A stretch of DNA of 64,000 nucleotides from Saprospiraceae bacterium (GCA_027488935.1 JAIYAP010000009.1:1-64000), one strand, 5' to 3'; counted from the stretch's first letter, positions 6,837 to 15,961 are shown. A program made the numbers and translations. Notes: a model not told the origin generated them from the sequence alone.

Positions 6837-9070
6837 AAACGCACGCTGCAAATCTTCCACGCCGGTATCCCGGCCTTAAGCCATTCGAGCGCTCCCAAAG
6901 TGGGGTGTTTCATGGCCGTGAAGAAGATATTCAGCGCCTGAGTAACCTGATTCTGCGGGAAAGACTGGTGGTGCTGTTCTCTAAATCGGGAATAGGTAAA
7001 ACCTCGCTGTTGCAGGCGGGGGTGGGTCCCGAACTCGAACGCCAAGAGTTTGTTCCCATCTTTTTACGGGCGGATAAAACGGATAAACCGCTGCTGGAAA
7101 CGTTTCAAGCCGTTTTGCAAAAAAGCAGCCAACTCAGCGGGTATGATCATACCGGCGAACAAGCCAACAGTAATCATACGCTCTGGGAACAAATGAAGCG
7201 ATATGAATTTGACCTGAATGGCTTGCCTGCTACCCCGGTGCTTATTTTCGACCAGTTTGAAGAAGTTTTTACCCTCGCGCACAGCGATGCAAGCCGACGG
7301 AGTTTTATAGCCGATTTAGCCGATCTGGCCAATGAAACCATGCCTGAGACGATCCGTAAAAACCTCCTCAACCACTATCAGCAAACTCAGGATGGTGTTT
7401 CGGTGGAAGAAATGCAATGGTGGGAAAATCAGCCAGATGTGCGAATTATCCTTTCCATTCGCTCCGATTTTTTGCATTTTATCGACCAAATGAGTCCGCT
7501 CATCCCGGGTATTTTGCGCAATCGTTACCAGTTGCAGCCACTCAGCCGCGAAAAAGCGCGGGTTGCCATTGTGCGCCCGGCCGCTGCAGAAGGCACTTAT
7601 GCAAGCCCGGTTTTTCATTATACCGAACCAGCGCTCGAAGAAATGATTGGCTTTCTGGCAGGCCAAAATTTATTGGATAAAACAGCTAGCGCAGCCACAG
7701 AAAGCCAAATTTCCAAGCAACGCGACGAAATCGAAACGGTCAATTTACAGATCGTGTGTCAGGATGTGGAGGAGAAAATGATCGATTATCAAAAGCCTGC
7801 AAATTTTGCCATTGAACCCGAATTTTATGGCAAAATAGATGGTTTACGCGCCTCCATTCGCAATTTCTATTATAATCAAATGCAGGCCTTCCCCAAGGCT
7901 TACGTAGAACGCATCCTGCAAAAAGCACAGTTTGGGGAACAAATTAAACCAGCGGACAAACGGCTGAGCGCCGAAGATCCGGATGCCCTGCGCACTTTGG
8001 CCCAACGGGTAATTGAAGAATTCCTGGTCACCTCCAGCAACCGACGCAATAGTGTCGTAGATGATACCCTCCTTGATGAAAACCAGGTTACGCCCGATTT
8101 TCTGGACACTTTGGTAGATAAAAGCCGATTGTTGCGCAAGGAACCGCGTTTGGACGACTTTTATTACGAAATCAGCCACGATACCCTGTTGCCCGCGATT
8201 ATAGAATCGCGCGATAAACGGCGGCAAAAGGAATTTGCCAACCAGGAAAAACAAGCCCTGGAAGCCCAATTGTTGCAAGAAGCCCAACGTAGAAAGGATA
8301 TTGAAGCCGAATTGCGTATTGCCCGCCAGAACCGAAAAATGGCACGCATCGTTTCTTATACCTTATTAGGGGTGTTGCTCGCTTTTTCCGCGTTCGGCCT
8401 TTGGATGACCTACGATTACGTCAATTCGGTGAAAGAAGAACTGCGGGATACGGAGCAAAATGTGCAAAACGAATTTTTTGACGCAGCCATCCCGATTTAT
8501 GAAAAAATGCAGGCAAACCCACGTCGAAAATGGGTACTGAAGTATTTTGATCAAAAAGACGTAGACAGTGAACTAAATAAAGTACAGCGTTTGCAGGCCT
8601 GCTATAAAGGTATTACCGATAGTATGACCGCTGGCGATGAGCGCTTTTTTCAGCAAAAAGATTATGCTGGGGCGCTTTTAGCTTATCATCATGCCTACGA
8701 CAGTATTTTAGTTTACAGAAAGTTAAATTTTGAATTGTCTAATATTGCACATGAATACCGCATTGACACCGCATATATTCATAAAAAAAGAATCACCGCC
8801 GACCAGCGCATTGAAAGCGCCCTGCAAATTTTGATCACGCAGTTTAAGGTAGCACAACGCGATTTTGAAACATTTAGTGAAGCAGGGGTTTGGAATATGG
8901 CCTTGCGCAGTTTGCGAAAAATGCAAAATTTACTGCCTACGGACCCCCAAGATATTAAAGCACTCCGAAGCGAATTAAACCTGGATGAAGCGCCAAAAGA
9001 TTATGTAAAACAGGAAATACTGCGCTGCAAACAACAATTACGGCGCAGAGGGGTGGTGTTAAAAGAGTAA
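6833..9070 (+). CDS. STAND-family NTPase (nSTAND1 type) with a transmembrane segment and C-terminal helical repeats
   Basis: A 745-residue signalling NTPase. The N-terminal block RYPGLKPFERSQSGVFHGRE (11-30) is the entry motif of nSTAND1 proteins. The Walker A is SKSGIGKTS (50-58) and the Walker B is VLIFDQFEEVF with Asp140. An arginine-bearing strand follows (VRIILSIRSDFL), then a winged-helix-like region (DFYYEISHDTLLPAI). A charged coiled coil (about 460-500) leads into one membrane helix (about 506-527, SYTLLGVLLAFSAFGLW), and the last 215 residues are TPR-like helices (e.g. FFQQKDYAGALLAYHHAY). Known STAND proteins oligomerise on sensing a trigger and switch on a partner. The four-base overlap with the SIR2/TIR gene implies that partner is the upstream protein. 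Which side of the membrane the repeats face is not evident. Confidence 0.82.
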   Translation: MKTHAANLPRRYPGLKPFERSQSGVFHGREEDIQRLSNLILRERLVVLFSKSGIGKTSLLQAGVGPELERQEFVPIFLRADKTDKPLLETFQAVLQKSSQLSGYDHTGEQANSNHTLWEQMKRYEFDLNGLPATPVLIFDQFEEVFTLAHSDASRRSFIADLADLANETMPETIRKNLLNHYQQTQDGVSVEEMQWWENQPDVRIILSIRSDFLHFIDQMSPLIPGILRNRYQLQPLSREKARVAIVRPAAAEGTYASPVFHYTEPALEEMIGFLAGQNLLDKTASAATESQISKQRDEIETVNLQIVCQDVEEKMIDYQKPANFAIEPEFYGKIDGLRASIRNFYYNQMQAFPKAYVERILQKAQFGEQIKPADKRLSAEDPDALRTLAQRVIEEFLVTSSNRRNSVVDDTLLDENQVTPDFLDTLVDKSRLLRKEPRLDDFYYEISHDTLLPAIIESRDKRRQKEFANQEKQALEAQLLQEAQRRKDIEAELRIARQNRKMARIVSYTLLGVLLAFSAFGLWMTYDYVNSVKEELRDTEQNVQNEFFDAAIPIYEKMQANPRRKWVLKYFDQKDVDSELNKVQRLQACYKGITDSMTAGDERFFQQKDYAGALLAYHHAYDSILVYRKLNFELSNIAHEYRIDTAYIHKKRITADQRIESALQILITQFKVAQRDFETFSEAGVWNMALRSLRKMQNLLPTDPQDIKALRSELNLDEAPKDYVKQEILRCKQQLRRRGVVLKE

Positions 9071-9117
9071 GGAAATGAAATTTGGTTTGGAGCGCTTTTT
9101 TTACTGCTTAAAGAAAC

Positions 9118-9125
9118 TATCTTTG
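9118..9125 (+). promoter_or_regulatory. -7 promoter box TATCTTTG for serA
   Basis: Fits TAnnTTTG, 65 bases before the serA start at 9191. Confidence 0.5.
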
Positions 9126-9190
9126 CTTTCCCAAACGCAAGAACATACTACTACATCACCTCCATTAGTGGGGTATAACAAACAACTACC

Positions 9191-10147
9191 ATGGTCAAAA
9201 TTCTCGTCAATGACGGTATCCATCCAGATGGCCGTTTACTGCTCGAAGAAGCCGATTATCTTGTAGAGGAGGAGCGTATCCCACAAGAAGAACTCGTCAA
9301 TCGTATTGCTGAATACGATGTGCTGATCGTTCGCAGTGCTACCAAAGTCACCAAAGCCATTATTGATGCGGGGAAAAACCTTAAAATTATTGCACGCGGT
9401 GGTGTAGGCCTCGATAATATCGATGTAGTGTACGCCGAGAGCAAAGGTATTAAGGTGTACAACACGCCCATGGCATCTTCCAGGGCGGTTGCAGAGTTGG
9501 CCATTGCGCATTTATTCGCAATGTCGCGCATGTTGCACCGTAGTAACCGCGAACTTGCTGCTGGCCATGATTTTAAAAACCTGAAAAAGGCTTACGAAAC
9601 AGGCTTCCAGATCCGGAATAAAACCCTGGGTATTGTAGGTTTTGGTCGTATTGGCCAGGAAGTTGCCAAAATTGCATTGGGTATCGGTATGTCGGTGCGC
9701 GCCCACGATCCTTATGTGCAGGAAGCGGATGTCAGCATTTTACTCAATGATTACCCCGATTTGAAATACACGGTGCGGGTACAAACGGAATCCTTAGATA
9801 AAGTGTTTAAAGATGCTGATTTTATCACCTTCCATATTCCGGGTGTAGATCAGCCCTTGGTTACTGCTACCGAATTTGCAAAAATGAAAAAAGGCGTTTT
9901 CCTCATCAATACAGCCCGTGGGGGTGTCATTGATGAAAATGCGTTGCTCGAAGCCCTAGAAAGTGGTAAAGTAGCCGGTGCGGGTTTGGACGTGTTTGAA
10001 AACGAACCTACACCCAAAGAAGCCTTGTTGAAGCACCCATTGGTGTCTTGTACACCGCATATCGGTGCCAGCACGGTGGAAGCACAGAGCTATATCGGAA
10101 TGGAACTCGCAGATAAAATTATCTCTTTTTTTGGAGATGATCTGTAA
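9191..10147 (+). CDS. serA: D-3-phosphoglycerate dehydrogenase
   Basis: Oxidises 3-phosphoglycerate with NAD+, the first step of serine synthesis. The 318-residue protein has the D-2-hydroxyacid dehydrogenase signature: substrate loop ARGGVGLDNIDV, the Rossmann fingerprint LGIVGFGRIGQEVAK, then FHIPGVDQPLV, NTARGGVIDENAL (catalytic Arg), GAGLDVFENEP (Glu) and CTPHIGAST (catalytic His). It lacks the C-terminal ACT or ASB regulatory domains of longer SerA enzymes, so serine feedback through an ACT domain is not expected. Other 2-hydroxyacid dehydrogenases share these motifs, but GGVGLDNID favours SerA. It converges with the hydrolase gene across a shared hairpin. Confidence 0.9.
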   Translation: MVKILVNDGIHPDGRLLLEEADYLVEEERIPQEELVNRIAEYDVLIVRSATKVTKAIIDAGKNLKIIARGGVGLDNIDVVYAESKGIKVYNTPMASSRAVAELAIAHLFAMSRMLHRSNRELAAGHDFKNLKKAYETGFQIRNKTLGIVGFGRIGQEVAKIALGIGMSVRAHDPYVQEADVSILLNDYPDLKYTVRVQTESLDKVFKDADFITFHIPGVDQPLVTATEFAKMKKGVFLINTARGGVIDENALLEALESGKVAGAGLDVFENEPTPKEALLKHPLVSCTPHIGASTVEAQSYIGMELADKIISFFGDDL

Positions 10148-10172
10148 ATAAAAAGTGCATAAAACTTGTTTG

Positions 10173-10208
10173 AATGGTTTGATTTGGGAAGTCCCGGGTC
10201 AAACCATT
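10173..10208. terminator. Bidirectional hairpin between serA and the alpha/beta hydrolase
   Basis: The arms AATGGTTTGA (10173-10182) and TCAAACCATT (10199-10208) are perfectly complementary around a GC-rich loop, with T-rich sequence to the right and A-rich sequence to the left. It can serve both converging genes. Confidence 0.7.
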
Positions 10209-10212
10209 TATT

Positions 10213-11043
10213 TTATGCCCTTTGTAGGGAGTTGGCCTCCAGCACCTGCTCGTGCAAAAGGTCGTATAACAAGTCGTGGTACTCCGGAAATGAAGGGATA
10301 TTATTATGGCTGGCGCCTATGATAGGGTGCAATTGAATTTTTTCGGGTAAAAGGGCTTTCAACATCAAACTCTGGCGATAAGGAATCAATCGGTCGCGCA
10401 CCGCATGTATAATATGGATCGGACAATGTACTTTTTTAATAAATTGATCGGTACGAATCTGATAACGCAATAAAAGACGCAGCGGAAGCCAAAATCCGTA
10501 CCGCCGAATATGGTGCAGAAAAGAATAATATGGACAATCGAGTATCAGCATTTTTGGATTATTCCAAGAGGCAATGCGAGTTGCCAAACCACTGCCTAGC
10601 GAACGACCGTATAACACAATTTGCTCCTCTTCATAATTGGTTGCCAGCCACTTATATACTTGTTGTAAATCGGAATACAAAATAGATTCCGTGCGCCGAC
10701 CCTTACTTTTCCCAAATCCGCGATAGTCAAGAATGAAAAAGTCGTAACCTTTGCCTACAAAATCTTTAGCAAATTTGCCCCAACCTTTGATGCTGCGCGA
10801 ATTACCTTTAATGTAAAACACCACACCCTTGCTGTTGGGTACCCGAAAATGGAGCGCATTGATTAGTCCACCATCTTCCATCTCAAAATTAACCTCCGAA
10901 AACGGAAACGGGTATTTATAGGCAAACCATTTGGGCAGCCGCTCTGGACGAAAGAAAAAGAAATCTTGTCCAAAGTAAAATACCAGACAAAGGATGCCGT
11001 AGAGCATGCCTGTGGAAAGCAGCAAACTATACCAAAGTGCCAT
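10213..11043 (-). CDS. Membrane-anchored alpha/beta hydrolase
   Basis: A 276-residue alpha/beta hydrolase resembling the ABHD13/BEM46-like group. A single N-terminal hydrophobic helix (about 5-24, LLLSTGMLYGILCLVFYFG) would anchor it in the inner membrane. The strand NSKGVVFYIKGNS leads to the FILDYRGFGKSKG loop, the nucleophile elbow GRSLGSG (Ser), the acid in HAVRDRLIPY and the catalytic His in GASHNNI. The triad is complete. The substrate cannot be told from sequence; thioesterase, lipase or peptidase are all possible. It lies 28 bases downstream of the RidA-family gene on the same strand. Confidence 0.85.
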   Translation of the reverse strand: MALWYSLLLSTGMLYGILCLVFYFGQDFFFFRPERLPKWFAYKYPFPFSEVNFEMEDGGLINALHFRVPNSKGVVFYIKGNSRSIKGWGKFAKDFVGKGYDFFILDYRGFGKSKGRRTESILYSDLQQVYKWLATNYEEEQIVLYGRSLGSGLATRIASWNNPKMLILDCPYYSFLHHIRRYGFWLPLRLLLRYQIRTDQFIKKVHCPIHIIHAVRDRLIPYRQSLMLKALLPEKIQLHPIIGASHNNIPSFPEYHDLLYDLLHEQVLEANSLQRA

Positions 11044-11071
11044 ATTGCATTTTTTATACAGAATCCAGGTG

Positions 11072-11506
11072 CTAAGATGCCTCCTTCTCCGGAAGTACGG
11101 CGATGCATTTCAATTCTATCGCAATCGGCGTAGGCAGCCGATCAATGCCCAAGGTCGTGCGACAAGGCTGATTGTCTTGAAAATACGTAGCATAAATCCG
11201 GTTAAAAGTATGGAAATCGCGCTCCATGTTTACTAAAAACACGGTGACGTCTACCAGGTCTTCCCAACGAGCCCCCGAAGCCTCTAACACCGCTTTTACG
11301 TTGCGGAATACGGAGTGAACTTGCGCCTCAAAATCAAAGTTGGTAAAATTGCCACTCGCGCTGCGCTCCAAACCAGGAATTCCATCTCCCTCCGGTTCCC
11401 GCGGACCAATGCCCGACAAAAATAAAAGTTGTCCTACCTTGCGTGCATGTGGGTAAGCCCCTACCGGTTTGGGCGCGTTGGTGGTGTGAATCGGGTCAGA
11501 TTGCAT
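11072..11506 (-). CDS. RidA-family protein, possibly 2-aminomuconate deaminase
   Basis: A 144-residue YjgF/YER057c/UK114 (RidA) domain protein. RidA proteins hydrolyse reactive enamine/imine intermediates; the longer subgroup to which this seems closer includes 2-aminomuconate deaminase of tryptophan/kynurenine breakdown. Family features are GAYPHARKVGQLLFLSGIGP, the helix RNVKAVLEASGARWEDLVDVTVFL, NRIYATYF and the conserved Arg in CRTTLGI. The dehydrogenase at 15945, which looks like a 2-aminomuconate semialdehyde dehydrogenase, supports that reading, but the two are over 4 kb apart. A general RidA housekeeping role is the alternative. Confidence 0.82.
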   Translation of the reverse strand: MQSDPIHTTNAPKPVGAYPHARKVGQLLFLSGIGPREPEGDGIPGLERSASGNFTNFDFEAQVHSVFRNVKAVLEASGARWEDLVDVTVFLVNMERDFHTFNRIYATYFQDNQPCRTTLGIDRLPTPIAIELKCIAVLPEKEAS

Positions 11507-11630
11507 GGAATCAGCTTGTAAATGAGGAAGTAAATGTATTAAATGATCTGCAAAATTGTGATTAATTTGATTAGATACAAAATACCTTTCCAGAAAATTA
11601 AAATCATTGAGTTGCTTTCAATCCACATAT

Positions 11631-11638
11631 TATATTTG
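11631..11638 (+). promoter_or_regulatory. Promoter for the ROK kinase: TTG at 11612-11614 and TATATTTG at 11631-11638
   Basis: A TTG (-33 element) and a TAnnTTTG box are separated by 16 bases, matching Bacteroidota promoters. The leader to the ATG at 11691 is about 45-50 bases and AT rich. Confidence 0.6.
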
Positions 11639-11690
11639 GGCTTTCAAACCAATTTTAATATTGAAATTCATCTGTAAAAAAGTTTAAACT

Positions 11691-12590
11691 ATGCACCTTT
11701 GGGGAATTGACCTTGGCGGAACAAAAATTGAATGCGCCATCCTGGAAAGTCGTGAACAGCCAAATGTAATTGCACGACAGCGTGTTCCAACAGAGGCGCA
11801 TTTGGGCTACAATCATATTATTGGCCAGGTCGTAAAACTAGTCGATTTGCTGGTGCAAGAAACGGGTATTAAGCCAGGTGCGATTGGCTTAGGGCATCCG
11901 GGTACTTTGGACCGCAATACAGGCGGTGTAAAAAATGCGAACACTACAGCCCTCAATGGTATGCCGTTCGATAAAGATCTTGAAAAAGCACTGGGGATTC
12001 CGGTAAAATTAGCCAATGATGCCAATTGTTTTGCGGTCGCGGAGGCCCACATGGGTGCAGTACCCGATGTGTTGCCCAATGCCGAAGTCGTTTTTGGCGT
12101 AATTATGGGAACCGGGGTCGGCGGCGGCTTGGTGGTAAATGGCAAAGTTGTAAATGGTCGTCAGGGAATTGGCGGCGAGTGGGGGCATAACTACCTCGAT
12201 GACAGCGGCGGCATGTGTTACTGTGGCAAATTAGGTTGTGTAGAAACCGTTATTTCAGGACCGGCGCTCGAACGGTATTATGCTGGTTTAACAGGTGAAA
12301 AACTTCATTTGCGCGAAATTGTCGCCCTCGCAGATGCTAAAACGGACCCAGCAGCCATTCAAACCATGGATCGCCTCATTCATTTCTTCGGAAAAGCCAT
12401 TGCTGTGGTGATTAATATTATCGATCCAGATGTAATCGTTTTGGGCGGAGGCGTTGGGAATTGTGATCGGCTTTATTCGGATGGTGTGCTGGAAGTAGGC
12501 AAACACGTGTTTAATACCCGCGTGGATACCATGTTCTTGCGCCCAAAACTGGGCGACAGTGCAGGGGTATTTGGTGCCGCTTTGTTGTAA
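11691..12590 (+). CDS. ROK-family sugar kinase
   Basis: The 299-residue protein is a ROK kinase, phosphorylating a hexose (glucose, fructose, mannose or an N-acetylhexosamine) with ATP. It has the phosphate-1 motif GIDLGGTKIECA at residues 5-16, GHPGTLD, the catalytic-Asp segment LANDANCFAVAEA, the adenosine motif GTGVGGGLV and the ROK zinc site GEWGHNYL...CYCGKLGCVE. There is no N-terminal helix-turn-helix, so it is an enzyme and not a ROK repressor. The sequence resembles fructokinase-type ROK proteins, but substrate assignment is not safe. It is divergent from the RidA-family gene and converges on lipA with three bases between stops. Confidence 0.9.
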   Translation: MHLWGIDLGGTKIECAILESREQPNVIARQRVPTEAHLGYNHIIGQVVKLVDLLVQETGIKPGAIGLGHPGTLDRNTGGVKNANTTALNGMPFDKDLEKALGIPVKLANDANCFAVAEAHMGAVPDVLPNAEVVFGVIMGTGVGGGLVVNGKVVNGRQGIGGEWGHNYLDDSGGMCYCGKLGCVETVISGPALERYYAGLTGEKLHLREIVALADAKTDPAAIQTMDRLIHFFGKAIAVVINIIDPDVIVLGGGVGNCDRLYSDGVLEVGKHVFNTRVDTMFLRPKLGDSAGVFGAALL

Positions 12591-12593
12591 TGG

Positions 12594-13472
12594 TTAGAAA
12601 ATGTGCCGTTCAGCGTGGTAACTGGAGCGCACCAAGGGCCCACTTTCAACGTATTTTAACCCTTTTTGCAAGCCAATTTCTTTATAAGCCGCAAATTGAT
12701 CGGGATGTACAAACTCGGCAACTTCGAGGTGCATTTTGGTGGGTTGCAAGTACTGACCGAGGGTCAGGATATCGCAGCCGTGGGCAACCAAATCGTCCAT
12801 GGCTGCATATATTTCTTCCGGTGTTTCGCCCAGCCCAACCATAATGCCGGTTTTGGTGCGTTTTCCGTAATCTTTGATACGTTGAATTTGCTCCAAACTG
12901 CGTTCATATTTAGCCTGCGGGCGCACTTTTCGGTATAAGCGCGGCACCGTTTCCATATTATGGCTCACTACTTCCTGTCCAGCAGAAATCATCCGTTCGA
13001 GGGCTTCCCAGTTGGATTTTACATCTGGAATGAGGGTTTCGATGGTGGTTTCCGGGGAGCGTTCTTTCACGGCTCGTACCGTTTGATACCAAATTTCGGC
13101 ACCACGGTCTTTTAATTCGTCGCGGTTTACAGAAGTCAGCACAGCGTGTTTTACTTTCATCAGCCAAATTGCTTCGGCTACGCGGCGCGGTTCATCTTCA
13201 TCATATTCGTTGGGACGGCCGGTTTTTACGGCACAAAAAGAGCAGGAGCGGGTACAAACATTGCCCAAAATCATAAATGTGGCGGTTCCTGCCCCCCAGC
13301 ATTCACCCATATTGGGACAACTACCACTTTGACAAATCGTATGGAGTTTGAATTCATCGACGATGTTTCGAACGTTGCGATAATTCTCTCCCATCGGTAG
13401 CCGAACTTTCAGCCATTCAGGTTTTTTAGAGCGCGACGGTGTATCTTGATCTATAACAGGAAGTTCCAGCAT
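12594..13472 (-). CDS. lipA: Lipoyl synthase
   Basis: A radical SAM enzyme that inserts two sulfurs into octanoyl-lysine on lipoyl domains. The 292-residue protein carries both iron-sulfur sites: the auxiliary cluster motif [12 protein letters not shown] (Cys47, 52, 58) and the radical SAM motif CTRSCSFC (Cys73, 77, 80). The C-terminal RSSY motif (LVRSSYHAE), which supplies the conserved Ser ligand, is present. Its client in this window is the 2-oxoglutarate dehydrogenase E2 at 62157. No lipB is seen nearby. Confidence 0.97.
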   Translation of the reverse strand: MLELPVIDQDTPSRSKKPEWLKVRLPMGENYRNVRNIVDEFKLHTICQSGSCPNMGECWGAGTATFMILGNVCTRSCSFCAVKTGRPNEYDEDEPRRVAEAIWLMKVKHAVLTSVNRDELKDRGAEIWYQTVRAVKERSPETTIETLIPDVKSNWEALERMISAGQEVVSHNMETVPRLYRKVRPQAKYERSLEQIQRIKDYGKRTKTGIMVGLGETPEEIYAAMDDLVAHGCDILTLGQYLQPTKMHLEVAEFVHPDQFAAYKEIGLQKGLKYVESGPLVRSSYHAERHIF

Positions 13473-13505
13473 GATAATACCTCTGTGGGCAAAGTTTCGC
13501 TGACT

Positions 13506-14279
13506 TTAGCGCCGCTTGCCCAGCTGCAAATTTAGGAAGAAATTGAAAAATAAGCGTTGGTTATTGGTCTCGGATACCAAAATGGGTGCTTTCGTGGCAA
13601 ACATGTCGGCCGTCAAACCAATTTCAAGTGCTTTTACAAATTCGTCAAATGCACCCCAGTCCATGTGCATTGCAATGGTTGCGTTACCACCTGGCACAAT
13701 TGATAGTTGGTTAAATCCGCGCGTGAAAGGCGATGCGCCTAAAATGCGGGAATTATTCAGGAAAATAGACGCATTCTCAGGGCTGTACTTTTGATGTATC
13801 GCGCGATTCTGACCTGCTGGCACATCCACAGCATAACGCAAAGCCAGATAATAAGGTTTTAGCAATCCCAGAGTAGGTCCAAAAGAATAGCTCATACCCA
13901 TGGCCACGCCTTTTTGTTTGGCTTTTTCTGAAAAATACCGCTTGGTGCCCCATGCAGCCCGAAAAGCCAGCAAGTTATTTTTTTTGCCAAAAATATAGGG
14001 TCGAAAGGAGCGACTTACCGTAGGGTCGGCGCTTTGACGCACCTCCTTAGGGTGTTTGATTTCACCGAGGTATAATTTGAAAAATTTAGTCTTGTTGTAG
14101 GTGCGCAAACGCCCAAACTCAACACCGGCAACATAGCCTTTGTTGGTGGTAAGCATGAAATTGAAGGCTGTTTCGCGGTTGTAAATTATGCCTACCTTTT
14201 GCGTGGGCATCCGTACACTTTGTGCTTGCAAACCTCCAGTAACAATCAAGAGCAACCATAAGATAAACCTGCTTCTCAT
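13506..14279 (-). CDS. Outer-membrane beta-barrel protein of unknown function
   Basis: The 257-residue product begins with a clear signal peptide (MRSRFILWLLLIVTGGLQAQ). The mature part alternates aromatic and polar residues, with strand-like segments such as YVAGVEFGRL, LLAFRAAWG, YYLALRYAVDVP and a final strand RLFFNFFLNLQLGKR typical of barrels inserted by BamA. The start at ATG 14279 was chosen because the signal peptide begins there and a good promoter lies just upstream; a longer frame to 14387 adds 36 residues without signal character. I do not recognise the family beyond a porin-like barrel. Confidence 0.72.
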   Translation of the reverse strand: MRSRFILWLLLIVTGGLQAQSVRMPTQKVGIIYNRETAFNFMLTTNKGYVAGVEFGRLRTYNKTKFFKLYLGEIKHPKEVRQSADPTVSRSFRPYIFGKKNNLLAFRAAWGTKRYFSEKAKQKGVAMGMSYSFGPTLGLLKPYYLALRYAVDVPAGQNRAIHQKYSPENASIFLNNSRILGASPFTRGFNQLSIVPGGNATIAMHMDWGAFDEFVKALEIGLTADMFATKAPILVSETNNQRLFFNFFLNLQLGKRR

Positions 14280-14295
14280 ATGCGGGATTTTGTTC

Positions 14296-14325
14296 CAAAT
14301 ATAGGCGCTTAAATGGTAAAGCCAA
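14296..14325 (-). promoter_or_regulatory. Promoter: TTG (-33) and TATATTTG (-7) for the barrel protein
   Basis: On the minus strand TTG at 14325-14323 and TATATTTG at 14303-14296 are separated by 19 bases, close to the Bacteroidota optimum. The ATG at 14279 is 16 bases past the box, so the leader is very short. Confidence 0.65.
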
Positions 14326-14560
14326 GGAAAAAAAGTGCGTTTTGTCAATTGACCCGCATGTTTTTTAAAACAAAGGAAAGTCCTCAATGTTTTGCGTTGT
14401 TTTAATTTTAGAATAAAAAATGTCTAATTGATCTTTAGCCAAAAAATATAGGGAGCTGGCCTCGCATTCAATTTGTTTTTAAAATTTAGTTCTGCGGTTA
14501 ACCATATGGCCAAAAGATGGATATTCTGATAATCGGACCCTATAGTGAATAATAAATACG

Positions 14561-14568
14561 TACCTTTG
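14561..14568 (+). promoter_or_regulatory. -7 promoter box TACCTTTG for cvpA
   Basis: Fits TAnnTTTG and lies 68 bases before the ATG at 14637. The 357 bases between the barrel gene and cvpA hold these two divergent promoters and AT-rich sequence; I see no gene there. Confidence 0.55.
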
Positions 14569-14636
14569 TACTGTTTTAGGTGTTGCAAGCCTTTGATCAT
14601 CAGCCTGCATTTTCAAAATCGCCTTCAACCGAACTC

Positions 14637-15299
14637 ATGCCGATTGATGTTATTTTTATATTGATTTTTAGCTACGGATTCTGGATTGGTTACCATCGAG
14701 GAATCATTGGTACTATTTTTAACCTAGTCGCCTATGTTTTTGGTATAATATTGGCTTTTAAAATTACGCCAACTACCACCAATATCCTCGAAACGGCGTT
14801 TAATTCAGACAATCCAACCATTTTTTTAGCCGGTTTTTTGATTAATTTGGCGGTAATTATGTTGGTACTGCGTATGGCAAGTGCTGGAATCACTGGTTTA
14901 TTCGAAATTGCTTTTTTAGGATTGTTTAATCGGGCTGCGGGTGGAATCTTAACTGGGGGCTTTTTTGTACTCATATATAGTGTCTTGTTGTGGTTTCTGG
15001 TAAAGGTGCAATTTCTCAACACCGCCACCCTCACAGAGTCAAAAACCTACCCCTTTTTGGCAAACTTGCCCTCCACAGCAAAAAATGTCGCCATTCGTTT
15101 CAAACCAGTTGCCGAAGATCTATGGGGAACTTCACTGGATTGGATGAGCCGCCTCGAAAAGTATGGCATTGAAAAAACGGGGGGGCAGCCTAAAATATAC
15201 GAACTGCCCGATAAAAATACAAAAATTGAAGGCGCGCCAGAAACGACCACGCCACGAACCCGATCCAATCCACAGGAAGATGACGACGGCATCGAATAA
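14637..15299 (+). CDS. cvpA: CvpA-family membrane protein
   Basis: A 220-residue protein with four hydrophobic helices in the first 130 residues (PIDVIFILIFSYGFWIGYHRG, IIGTIFNLVAYVFGIILAFKI, FLAGFLINLAVIMLVLRMA, GILTGGFFVLIYSVLLWFLV) and a polar, charged C-terminal tail of about 70 residues. The start PIDVIFILI and the Gly-Ile-rich second helix match CvpA, an inner-membrane family first linked to colicin V production and now tied to envelope stress. The start was placed at ATG 14637 because the preceding 19 codons are not family-like. The exact role in Bacteroidota is unknown. Confidence 0.8.
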   Translation: MPIDVIFILIFSYGFWIGYHRGIIGTIFNLVAYVFGIILAFKITPTTTNILETAFNSDNPTIFLAGFLINLAVIMLVLRMASAGITGLFEIAFLGLFNRAAGGILTGGFFVLIYSVLLWFLVKVQFLNTATLTESKTYPFLANLPSTAKNVAIRFKPVAEDLWGTSLDWMSRLEKYGIEKTGGQPKIYELPDKNTKIEGAPETTTPRTRSNPQEDDDGIE

Positions 15300-15361
15300 C
15301 AAGGGGTGATGGGCTGTATCATTGGTGTTTTTATCATGCTGTGTACCTTCGAATTTGAACC

Positions 15362-15961
15362 ATGCGCATTCTGCTGCTCGACAATTACGACTCTTTCACC
15401 TATAATTTATATGATTATTTGCAGCAAACCGGACATGCCTGCTGGGTGGTTCGAAACGATGCGATAAGTATAGATGAATTAGAAAGCGCTGATTTTCAGG
15501 CAATTGTATTGTCTCCTGGCCCAAAACGTCCAGAAGAAGCTGGCATAATGCCTGCGTTAATTGCGCATTTTTACCGAAATAAACCCATCCTGGGTGTTTG
15601 TTTGGGCATGCAAGCCTTGGGGATGTTTTTTGGGGCCAAACTGGTGAAAGCCCAGGTACCCATGCATGGCAAAACCTCGCTGATTACCCATCTGCCACAT
15701 CCAATTTTCGAAGATATACCACCGCAATTTGAGGTTATGCGGTATCATTCGTTGGTGTTGGAATCCTTGGAGGGAACAGATTTACAAGCCATTGCAAGTA
15801 CGGAAACGGGCGAATTAATGGCTTTACAGCATAGCAGTTTGCCTTTGGTGGGGGTGCAATTCCACCCGGAATCCATCCTGACACAATATGGAATGAACAT
15901 GATACAAAATTGGGTTTCCTATGCCCAGCAATCAATTGAAAACCATGCAATTAATTCATAA
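15362..15961 (+). CDS. pabA: Anthranilate/aminodeoxychorismate synthase glutaminase subunit
   Basis: A class I glutamine amidotransferase of 199 residues that frees ammonia from glutamine for a chorismate-using partner (PabB or TrpE). The triad is complete: Cys80 in LGVCLGMQ, and His168 and Glu170 in VQFHPES. DNYDSFTYNLYDYL near the start is diagnostic of the TrpG/PabA group. No trpE or pabB lies in the window, so whether it serves folate, tryptophan or both is open. The last 17 bases overlap the dehydrogenase start at 15945. A variant box TACCTTCG at 15344-15351 is the possible promoter. Confidence 0.92.
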   Translation: MRILLLDNYDSFTYNLYDYLQQTGHACWVVRNDAISIDELESADFQAIVLSPGPKRPEEAGIMPALIAHFYRNKPILGVCLGMQALGMFFGAKLVKAQVPMHGKTSLITHLPHPIFEDIPPQFEVMRYHSLVLESLEGTDLQAIASTETGELMALQHSSLPLVGVQFHPESILTQYGMNMIQNWVSYAQQSIENHAINS

